Below are positions 35,858 to 42,999 of a stretch of DNA of 64,000 bases, piece by piece. A program made the translations under genes and the position numbers. The first letter of the stretch is position 1; every line of letters starts with the position of its first letter. The notes below the pieces were generated by a model. It saw nothing but the letters and a program-made list of their open reading frames with translations. It searched no databases and was not told the origin of the DNA. The stretch lies in contig JAGCDJ010000006.1 in the NCBI GenBank assembly GCA_017651185.1, positions 1 to 64,000 of the forward strand, in the 5' to 3' direction. The DNA is from Bacteroidales bacterium (GTDB lineage Bacteria > Bacteroidota > Bacteroidia > Bacteroidales > ML635J-15).

Positions 35858-36807
35858 TGTCTTGATGCTAGTGTTAGGTCGGTGATTACTATTGCTGTCA
35901 ATGCTTCGACTATGACTGGCGTGCGCAATGCAAAGCATACATCATGTCGACCATGAATTTCAAAGTCTTGCATCTGCTTTGTGTCGAAGTTGAATGTGTG
36001 TTGCTTCTTGGCTATGCTTGGGGTGGGGTGGAAGTAGGTGCGGAATACTATTTCGTTGCCGTTTGAGATTCCACCGTTGATTCCTCCGCAGTTGTTGGTG
36101 GAGGTGTGTCCGTGTTCATTAATGTAGCAGTCGTTGTATTCCGAACCAAGCATCGATGCCGAGGCAATTCCGTTGCCGAACTCGATTGCTTTTGCTCCTG
36201 GAATAGAAAACATTGCGTGTGAAATCAGCGATTCGATGCTGTTGAAAAATGGTTCTCCAATTCCAGCGTTTAGGTTCCGTATTTTGCATTCCACAATGCC
36301 GCCTGCCGAATCATTGGGCATGGCCTTTTCAACATTTGCCATGCATTCTGGCAGAAACGTCGCTGAGATTTCCACATCGGGGATTATCTTTTTCGCAACA
36401 TATCCTGCGGCGACAATCGGCAAGGTCATTCTTCCTGAGAACTGTCCGCCACCGAGAGGATTGTTGAATCCATTATATTTTATGTGCGCAGTATAGTCGG
36501 CATGTCCGGGACGGAAGAATCCGTCGAATTTGTAGTCTTCGTCGTGAATGTTCTCGTTCTTGAATGCTATTAGGATAGGAGAGCCGGCTGTATGTCCGTT
36601 GTAAAGTCCACTTCTGATTTCAGGGATGTCGCTTTCGGTTCTGGTGCTTCCTCCGTACTGACCAGTGCGGCGGCGTTCAATCCAAGGCATCATTTCGTTG
36701 ACAGAAAGCGGTATTCCTGCAGGACAACCGTCAATCACGATTCCGATTTCCGTGCCGTGCGATTCGCCGTAAAGCGTTATTCTGAATGTATTCCCGAAAG
36801 TGTTCAT
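35848..36807 (-). CDS. aroC: Chorismate synthase
   Basis: A 319-residue enzyme that makes chorismate from EPSP using reduced FMN, the last shikimate step. Signatures are YGESHG near the N-terminus, PGHADYT, GGGQFSGRMT in place of the more common GGGRSSARET, and the C-terminal GRHDVCFALRTPVIVEA. It is some 30-40 residues shorter than typical bacterial AroC. ATG 36807 follows TTTG-N20-TATTTTTG on the minus strand (36857-36826), supporting this start over the longer open frame. First gene of a likely aroC-addB-esterase unit. Confidence 0.93.
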   Translation of the reverse strand: MNTFGNTFRITLYGESHGTEIGIVIDGCPAGIPLSVNEMMPWIERRRTGQYGGSTRTESDIPEIRSGLYNGHTAGSPILIAFKNENIHDEDYKFDGFFRPGHADYTAHIKYNGFNNPLGGGQFSGRMTLPIVAAGYVAKKIIPDVEISATFLPECMANVEKAMPNDSAGGIVECKIRNLNAGIGEPFFNSIESLISHAMFSIPGAKAIEFGNGIASASMLGSEYNDCYINEHGHTSTNNCGGINGGISNGNEIVFRTYFHPTPSIAKKQHTFNFDTKQMQDFEIHGRHDVCFALRTPVIVEALTAIVITDLTLASRQWK

Positions 36808-36825
36808 CCGTTGAATTTTGGAAAA

Positions 36826-36857
36826 CAAAAATAAGGAGATTAATTCTAATATCCAAA
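36826..36857 (-). promoter_or_regulatory. Promoter of aroC
   Basis: On the minus strand TTTG (36857-36854), 20 bases, then TATTTTTG (36833-36826), 18 bases before the aroC ATG. Confidence 0.65.
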
Positions 36858-36918
36858 CGAAAGACAGCATCGTTTCAAAAAAATCCAAAATCGTAAATCG
36901 TCAATCGTAAATATGCAT

Positions 36919-36926
36919 TATCTTTG
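36919..36926 (+). promoter_or_regulatory. -7 promoter box of sppA
   Basis: TATCTTTG lies 29 bases before the sppA ATG and just after degenerate ATCGTAAATCGT repeats. Confidence 0.55.
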
Positions 36927-36955
36927 CGCTATCGTTTAATAAAAAATTGATTTAT

Positions 36956-38746
36956 ATGAATAAGTTTTGGAAAGTTATGCTGGCAGTAGTTGTGGGCGTT
37001 ATCATTGTTCACATTCTCTACTTCCTGATTTTTTTGATGATTGGTTTGTCATCAGTTGGCAGTTCGTCAACGGATGTATCGGTAAAGGACAATTCGGTGC
37101 TTAAGATTTCGTTGGCAAACGATATGCCCGACAAGGTTGTCGATGGCATGAGTTTCGATTTCATGTCGATGACTCCTATAAACCAGTTGGGTCTTAACGA
37201 TGCGCTTAAGGCAATCGAAAAAGCAAAGAAAGATGACAGAATCAAAGGTATTTACCTTGATATGGATGGCGCAGCAGTTGGATTCGCTACAGCAGAGGAA
37301 TTGCGCAACAAACTCATCGAATTCAAGGAAAGTGGAAAGTTTATTGTAAGTTATGCATCTGCTTATTCCCATGCAGGGTATTATCTTGCTACTGTTGCTG
37401 ACGAAATCTATCTGAATCCACAGGGCGGAATGTCATGGCAGGGTATGTGCTCGCAGATAATGTTCTACAAGAATGTACTTGAGAAACTTGGCGTTGAAAT
37501 GCAGGTTTTCCGTCATGGACAGTTTAAGTCGGCTGTTGAACCTTACATTTGCGACAAGATGAGTCCTGCAAACCGCAAGCAGTACAGCGTGCTTCTCAAT
37601 TCTATATGGGGTAAGATTTGCCAGGGCGTTTCCGAACAGCGCGGTATTTCGGTTGATATGCTCAACCAGTATGCCGACAGTCTTTCTATCCGAAAGGCAA
37701 AGGATGCCGTTGAACTAAAGTTTGCTGATGCAACAAAATACTACGATGAGGTTCTCGACTTGCTCAAGTCAAAGTCTGGTTTCGATGGCAAGGACAAGGA
37801 TATGTTCATCAGTTTGGAAAAGTATGTAAATGCAAGTGTTCCTAAAGCAAAGGAAAACAAGTCGAAGAACGAAATTGCTGTTCTTTTCGCTGAAGGCGAA
37901 ATCGTTGATGGTAATGGCGGCAACGGACAGATGGGCGGAGACAAGATTTCGGAAGAACTTCGCAAGATTCGTGAAAACGAAGATGTAAAGGCAGTTGTAT
38001 TGAGGGTTAACTCTCCTGGTGGTTCTGGTCTTGCATCTGAGGTTATGTGGCGCGAAATCCAAAAGGTTAAGGAAACTGGTAAGCCAGTTGTAGTTTCTAT
38101 GGGTAATTATGCAGCATCGGGTGGATACTACATTTCATGCTCGGCAGACTACATTTTTGCTCAGCCAACCACATTGACAGGTTCGATTGGTGTATTTGGA
38201 ATGTTCCCCAACTTGGAGGGACTTGTAACCGACAAGATTGGTATTACAATTGACACGGTTTGCACAAACGCTTCTTCTGATTTTGGAACAACTTTGCGTC
38301 CTGTTACCGACAAGGAATATGCATTTGTTCAGCAGTCAATCGAAGAATTCTACGATTTGTTCATTACAAGGGTATTCGATGGTCGTAAGGGCAAGGGTGC
38401 CGAAGGTCAGGTTTTGAGCGAAAAGGCATTGGTAGATTCCATTGGTCAGGGTCGTGTATGGTCTGGTGCCGATGCAATCGCAATTGGTTTGGTTGATGAA
38501 TTGGGCGGACTTAACGATGCGGTTAAGAAGGCCGTTTCGATGGCAAACCTTTCGGACGACTACAAGATTGTAGAATATCCTGCAAAGAAGGAATGGTATG
38601 ATGATTTGGCTGAAAAACTTGATATTACGACAAGCATAATGAAGAATGAACTTGGCGAAAACTACATTTACTATAAGAACGCTAAGCGTGTTGCCGGTAC
38701 CAAGGGAATTCAGGCAAGAATGGAATACGATATTGTTATAAGATAA
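36956..38746 (+). CDS. sppA: Signal peptide peptidase SppA, 67K type
   Basis: A 596-residue membrane-anchored serine protease that degrades cleaved signal peptides. One N-terminal membrane span (VMLAVVVGVIIVHILYFLIF) is followed by tandem ClpP-like domains. The catalytic Lys is in FRHGQFKSAVEPY of the first domain and the catalytic Ser in NYAASGGYYISCSADYI of the second, the split-domain dyad of the long SppA form. Start ATG 36956 is preferred over an in-frame TTG nine bases upstream. It is monocistronic and followed by a strong terminator. Confidence 0.95.
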   Translation: MNKFWKVMLAVVVGVIIVHILYFLIFLMIGLSSVGSSSTDVSVKDNSVLKISLANDMPDKVVDGMSFDFMSMTPINQLGLNDALKAIEKAKKDDRIKGIYLDMDGAAVGFATAEELRNKLIEFKESGKFIVSYASAYSHAGYYLATVADEIYLNPQGGMSWQGMCSQIMFYKNVLEKLGVEMQVFRHGQFKSAVEPYICDKMSPANRKQYSVLLNSIWGKICQGVSEQRGISVDMLNQYADSLSIRKAKDAVELKFADATKYYDEVLDLLKSKSGFDGKDKDMFISLEKYVNASVPKAKENKSKNEIAVLFAEGEIVDGNGGNGQMGGDKISEELRKIRENEDVKAVVLRVNSPGGSGLASEVMWREIQKVKETGKPVVVSMGNYAASGGYYISCSADYIFAQPTTLTGSIGVFGMFPNLEGLVTDKIGITIDTVCTNASSDFGTTLRPVTDKEYAFVQQSIEEFYDLFITRVFDGRKGKGAEGQVLSEKALVDSIGQGRVWSGADAIAIGLVDELGGLNDAVKKAVSMANLSDDYKIVEYPAKKEWYDDLAEKLDITTSIMKNELGENYIYYKNAKRVAGTKGIQARMEYDIVIR

Positions 38747-38772
38747 GTTCGTTTTATTGTGTTATTGTTGAA

Positions 38773-38801
38773 AAGTCCGCAAGTTTTGCGGACTTTTTTG
38801 T
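38773..38801 (+). terminator. Intrinsic terminator of sppA
   Basis: AAAAGTCCGC pairs perfectly with GCGGACTTTT around a short loop, followed by a T-run. Confidence 0.85.
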
Positions 38802-38817
38802 TGAATAATATGCTTGC

Positions 38818-39080
38818 TTTTCTCGGCAAGAAAGTAACCAGAAAAGTAACCAGAAAAGTAACCAGAAAATTGTTGAAGCAAATTCGTCTGTTGAAAAAGA
38901 TTTCGGTATAAAGTTCGGTGATGAGTTCGGTATAAAGTATGGTATAAAGTTCGGTATAAGTGATAAGAAACTTCTCTAGTTGCTTAATTCCAATCCTTCT
39001 TTTACAGCTGGCGACATGTCGGAACAAATAGGAATAAGTCTTCGAGTTGCCAAAATTCTATTCAATAGCATTGAAACACC
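38818..39080 (+). pseudogene. Degenerate C-terminal remnant of an AlbA/AAA_4-type protein
   Basis: One frame reads FGIKFGDEFGIKYGIKFGIS, then DKKLL-TAG-LLNSNPSF, then TAGDMSEQIGISLRVAKILF. That is the repeated linker plus winged-helix tail typical of AlbA-domain ATP-binding proteins, with the expected Glu codon (GAG) changed to TAG. Just upstream, in a shifted frame, are three copies of a 12-bp unit (AAAGTAACCAGA) that would encode a KVTR repeat. No N-terminal AlbA or ATPase domain remains. This is a decayed gene fragment between sppA and the DUF4143 ATPase. Confidence 0.55.
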
Positions 39081-39116
39081 TGATACCGGGAAAGGTGAAA
39101 GTGGTCTGAAAAAAAA

Positions 39117-39197
39117 CGGGGGATTTGATAAAATGCCCGAAAAAATTTCGGGGAATTTGATAAAATCCTCGAAAAAATTTCGGGGGATTTGATAAAA
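39117..39197 (+). repeat. 32-bp tandem repeats abutting the ATPase promoter
   Basis: Two full 32-bp units (39117-39148, 39149-39180) and a half unit (39181-39197), each starting CGGGGRATTTGATAAAA and ending CGAAAAAATTT. The array ends four bases before the TATTTTTG box at 39202-39209 that serves the following ATPase gene. Position and periodicity suggest an operator array. It shares the GGATTTG-nn-A-AAA core with the 33-bp array at 19600-19698 read on the minus strand. Confidence 0.7.
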
Positions 39198-39235
39198 GTG
39201 TTATTTTTGCCGTGTCAAATCAGCAGATTATCAGG

Positions 39236-40567
39236 ATGAAAACCGTATATAAACGCAAACTATATGACCGTTTGCTCCAATGGAAAAACGAAAGGCAGGG
39301 CAAAACTGCAATATTAGTGGAAGGCGCAAGGCGTGTAGGCAAATCCACTTTGGTGGAGGAGTTTGCAAAACAAGAATACAAGACGTACATTCTCATTGAT
39401 TTCAACAAGGCATTGAAATCCACGATGGCTCTGTTTGACGAACTTTCGAATCTGAATATGCTGTTTGCCGCACTACAAAACACATATAATGTGCAATTGT
39501 TTGAGCGTGAATCTGTTATTGTGTTTGATGAGGTGCAGAAATGCCCAATGGCTCGTCAGGCGATAAAATATCTGGTTGCTGACGGACGCTACGACTACAT
39601 AGAGACAGGCTCGCTGATCAGCATTCGCAAAAATGTACAGAATATTACCATACCAAGTGAAGAAGAGCGCGTGACTATGCATCCAATGGATTATGAGGAG
39701 TTTCGTTGGGCGCTCTCCGACAATGTTTCAGTATCGTTGCTAAGTCAGGCATATCAGCAGAAAATGCCTTTGGGAGCGGCACACCGTCAAAAAATGCGCG
39801 AACTGAGACTATATATGCTTGTAGGCGGAATGCCACAGGCTGTAAATACCTATTTGGAAACAAACAATTTCATGCAGGTTGACCGCACAAAGCGCGATAT
39901 TATCAGGCTTTACGAGGAAGATTTCAAAAAGATTGAACCGACGGGGCAGTTGGGGCAGTTGTTTATGTCGATACCGGCACAGTTGAGCCGCTCTGCAGGG
40001 CGTTTTGTCCCTTTCAATGCAATAGGTGGTATAAGTGGTGGGAAATTATCAGAAATGCTTCAGGCTCTGGACGAAAGCAAGACTGTGGTGTTCTGCCATC
40101 ATTGCACCGACCCGAGCGTAGGGATGCAGTTGTACAAGGATTTTTCGCGTTACAAGATTTTTCTCGCCGACACTGGCCTGTTTGTTACGCTGTGTTTTTG
40201 GGACAAGGATTACACCGAAAACATAATTTACGAGAAACTTTTGTCCGACAAGTTGGATACAAATCTTGGGTATGTATATGAGAATGTAGTGGCTCAGATG
40301 CTTACGGCAGCTGGTAACAATTTGTTTTATTACACATTTCCAAAAGATGAATCCCACAATTACGAAATAGATTTTCTTCTCTCGCGTGGCAACAAGATAG
40401 TTCCGCTGGAGGTGAAATCGTCAGGCTACAAAACACACAAATCGCTTGATATTTTTTGCGAGAAATATTCTTCGCGTATAGGTGAGAGATTTTTGATTTA
40501 TAGCAAGGACTATGCTAAGGATGGAATGACAACATGCCTGCCTGTTTATTTGGCTCAGTTTCTATAA
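39236..40567 (+). CDS. AAA ATPase with DUF4143 C-terminal domain
   Basis: A 443-residue ATPase. The N-terminal AAA domain has Walker A EGARRVGKST and Walker B VIVFDEVQKCP, with sensor-like ETGS. The C-terminal DUF4143 region includes a PD-(D/E)XK-like core (YEIDFLLSRGN, IVPLEVKSSGYK). These proteins are abundant and variable in Bacteroidales and often mobile; cellular function is not established. ATG 39236 is chosen because the TATTTTTG box is at 39202-39209, so a GTG at 39212 would lie before the transcription start. It is monocistronic behind a 32-bp repeat array. Confidence 0.85.
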   Translation: MKTVYKRKLYDRLLQWKNERQGKTAILVEGARRVGKSTLVEEFAKQEYKTYILIDFNKALKSTMALFDELSNLNMLFAALQNTYNVQLFERESVIVFDEVQKCPMARQAIKYLVADGRYDYIETGSLISIRKNVQNITIPSEEERVTMHPMDYEEFRWALSDNVSVSLLSQAYQQKMPLGAAHRQKMRELRLYMLVGGMPQAVNTYLETNNFMQVDRTKRDIIRLYEEDFKKIEPTGQLGQLFMSIPAQLSRSAGRFVPFNAIGGISGGKLSEMLQALDESKTVVFCHHCTDPSVGMQLYKDFSRYKIFLADTGLFVTLCFWDKDYTENIIYEKLLSDKLDTNLGYVYENVVAQMLTAAGNNLFYYTFPKDESHNYEIDFLLSRGNKIVPLEVKSSGYKTHKSLDIFCEKYSSRIGERFLIYSKDYAKDGMTTCLPVYLAQFL

Positions 40568-40846
40568 CAATATTAAATAATTATGCATGATTTTGGGCCT
40601 TTGTCACCGAAAATTTGATGGAGCAGATTCCAGAGTTGGAGAAAATGAAGGAAGTATTATAAATGATGATATTTAAGCGTTTAGGAGTGCAAATCGGATG
40701 CTTTGGAAAATTGACTAAGGAAAATCTCTCCATATATTTGAAAAAAATGTATTTTTGCAATGGAAAACATTTAATGTTTTTATCATATTATGCTAGCATA
40801 ATATGATAAAAATAAAACAATTAACAATAAATATAGATTTTAGAAT
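40568..40846 (+). promoter_or_regulatory. Promoter and 36-bp perfect palindrome before the two-component-like pair
   Basis: A TATTTTTG box at 40750-40757 is followed, 19 bases later, by a perfect 36-bp palindrome (40777-40812, two 18-bp arms, no loop, centre GCTAGC), which lies in the predicted 5' leader 34 bases before the ATG at 40847. The lack of a loop favours a DNA-level binding site for a dimer, though the RNA could also pair. The first 180 bases of the gap show no gene. Confidence 0.6.
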
Positions 40847-41521
40847 ATGTTTGTTCATTTTGGTACTCCTAAAAAAATAACAGAATTACAAACACCTAAT
40901 CGTGCTTTGAATAGGGTAAATAGGGAGGATGTTAAAATGGTGCTTATTGATGATGAACAATTTCCCTATCTTGGGTTGTTGAAGCAACACAAATTCAATA
41001 TTGACACTCTAAATGATGTAACATCTTTAACCACCTTAGAGGCATACGATGTGATTCTTTGTGATATAAATGGTGTGGGAAAGAATTTTAGTGAAAAGTA
41101 TCAAGGAGCCTACCTTGTCAAAGAGATTTATAAAAGGTATCCATTCAAAATAATAATCTCCTACACATGCCTCAATTTTGATGCCCGCTACAATGAGTAT
41201 CTTAAATATGCTGACTTTAGCATAAAGAAAGATAATGAATCTGAGGAATGGGTAGAGAAACTTGATATGGCTATTGATATGGTGTCTAATATTGAGAAAC
41301 GTTGGATTCGGATACGTGATTATTTACTTGATAATAACATTTCATTATATAATGTCATGTTATTAGAAAATAATTTGGTGTGTAGCATTGAAAACGGCGA
41401 AAAGAAAGGATTCCCATCTACTAAACTTATTAAGAATCTGAGTCCTGAAATAAAAAGCATTCTCATATCTTTTGCTGGAAGTATTGCTGTCAAATTGCTA
41501 TTGCCATATGAGCAAAACTAG
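40847..41521 (+). CDS. Receiver-domain protein without DNA-binding domain
   Basis: A 224-residue protein with a CheY-like receiver at about residues 28-140. Acidic pair Asp35-Asp36 (VLIDDEQ), phosphoacceptor Asp73 (VILCDING), Thr107 (IISYT) and Lys127 (FSIKKDN) are all in the right order. The C-terminal 80 residues (IEKRWIRIRDYLLDNN, ending SILISFAGSIAVKLLLPY) resemble no output domain I know; the last 15 residues are hydrophobic. The following kinase ATG lies inside this gene (14-base overlap), so the two are coupled. Both genes are visibly more AT-rich than their neighbours, suggesting acquisition. Confidence 0.75.
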   Translation: MFVHFGTPKKITELQTPNRALNRVNREDVKMVLIDDEQFPYLGLLKQHKFNIDTLNDVTSLTTLEAYDVILCDINGVGKNFSEKYQGAYLVKEIYKRYPFKIIISYTCLNFDARYNEYLKYADFSIKKDNESEEWVEKLDMAIDMVSNIEKRWIRIRDYLLDNNISLYNVMLLENNLVCSIENGEKKGFPSTKLIKNLSPEIKSILISFAGSIAVKLLLPYEQN

Positions 41522-42641
41522 TTTATATATTTTCCCATTTAAATTATCATCAACAGGAGATATTGTGGATGGTATCATGCAGCCATTACCTGTGTTTTGT
41601 CGTAAACAATGTGACACTAAAACATGTCGTGATTTTTACAATAAAGTATGCGCACAGACGGGGAGCAAAATGTGTCCATATGGATTCGCTACAATTACTG
41701 AAGATATTTGTGGTTCATTGGTTACTTTCACAAGTTTAGATGTTGTGGGCGTTTCTGACAGGAAGCTTGTTCAAAAAAGAGTCACAAGAAAAGACTATGT
41801 ACCTAGATTGACAAGAAATGATTATACCCAAATGGTAGAAAAGATGAAAAAAAGCGTTACTTTGTTGGGCGATTATTACACACACAAACATAACACACTT
41901 CTTGCTGCCGACGACTATCAAACGAAAATTGACACACTTGATAATACATTCCACGAATTGCGCAAACTTAATGGACGGCTAAAAGCAAGTGTAGAGAGAA
42001 TGATTGCGAGTTTAGATAGTAATTATGATACGTCTTTGTCGAAAGATGCCAAAGATATTTTTGCAGCATCGCAGTTGATAACCATACGATTATCTACTTA
42101 TGATTTAATTCTTAATCCCAATTCAACTCTGAATTATATCAAAAGCCCTATACCGATCTATAAGAAATTCGACAAAGTTGCTCGACTGCTTGATTATCAG
42201 GCATATGAAAGCGGCGCGATAATTAAAATATCAGGAAACTCATATAGTACATACGAGTGTAATGATATGGTTGAGTTATTGCCCTACCTTTTACTTGACA
42301 ATGCCATAAAATATACCATGTGGGGAAAAGACATTGAACTTCAGTTTTCTGAAACAGGAAGTCGACTCGTTGTTAAAGTAATTAGTTTTAGTCAACGTCC
42401 TTCAGAGCATGAAATAAATAACCTTTTTGACAGATGTTATAGAAGTAAAAATGTATCTGCTAAAACAACAGGACAGGGACTTGGATTGTACATTGCACGT
42501 TATATTTGTGATGCCAACAATATTAGCATCGATTTAAAAATCGGCAAGAAGGTGGAAACAGACAATGATGGAGTAAAACATTCCGACTTCATTGTCACAT
42601 TACAATTTGACGGAGTTGTCCAGAACAATGTTTCTTTATGA
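41508..42641 (+). CDS. Cytoplasmic histidine kinase with cysteine-rich sensor
   Basis: A 377-residue soluble kinase with no membrane span. The N-terminal sensor has Cys31, 35, 40, 48, 56 and 68 (FCRKQCDTKTC, VCAQTGSKMCPYGF), a pattern recalling PocR-like or redox/metal-binding sensors. An H-box-like motif FHELRKLNGR places a candidate phosphoacceptor at His149. The HATPase_c domain has N-box LDNAIKY (264-270) and G-box TGQGLGLYIAR (321-331). ATG 41508 overlaps the receiver gene by 14 bases. It is expected to phosphorylate the receiver protein encoded just upstream; the signal is unknown. Confidence 0.8.
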   Translation: MSKTSLYIFPFKLSSTGDIVDGIMQPLPVFCRKQCDTKTCRDFYNKVCAQTGSKMCPYGFATITEDICGSLVTFTSLDVVGVSDRKLVQKRVTRKDYVPRLTRNDYTQMVEKMKKSVTLLGDYYTHKHNTLLAADDYQTKIDTLDNTFHELRKLNGRLKASVERMIASLDSNYDTSLSKDAKDIFAASQLITIRLSTYDLILNPNSTLNYIKSPIPIYKKFDKVARLLDYQAYESGAIIKISGNSYSTYECNDMVELLPYLLLDNAIKYTMWGKDIELQFSETGSRLVVKVISFSQRPSEHEINNLFDRCYRSKNVSAKTTGQGLGLYIARYICDANNISIDLKIGKKVETDNDGVKHSDFIVTLQFDGVVQNNVSL

Positions 42642-42999
42642 TTTGTTTGTTTCTTCTAAAATGCTGCTCAATAATTAAAAATATTGTTATATTTGAATAG
42701 CAAAACGAAGGAGATACAATGGGTAATATATTCTCATAAATGTATTAATTATTAAATATGCAGATTATGGAAAATTATTGAACCCCAATCGCTAATTAGA
42801 AAGAAGTTATGTATGGCCACGCTTGCAACAAGCAGATTCAAAGGTTGTTACAAGTACATTTTTCTAATGACGGTCATTAGAAAATTTGAATTGCAAATAT
42901 CTATATAACAATGACTTACCATAACTTTACATTTTCCCTAATGACCGATTTGGGTTAAACTATAACTCCGATCATTATAACTCAGGTTATTGCAATCGT
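42642..42999 (+). other. Gap with promoter, hexapeptide frame and palindrome
   Basis: This gap between convergent genes contains a TATATTTG box (42688-42695) followed by AAGGAG (42708-42713) five bases before ATGGGTAATATATTCTCATAA (42719-42739, six codons, MGNIFS), less one base for readability of spacing. Strong Shine-Dalgarno sites are rare in this window. A 25-bp palindrome at 42860-42884 (12-bp arms TTTTCTAATGAC) shares its CTAATGACCG half-site with 42932-42941. No larger gene is visible. It may be a leader peptide, a small RNA or a gene remnant. Confidence 0.35.
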
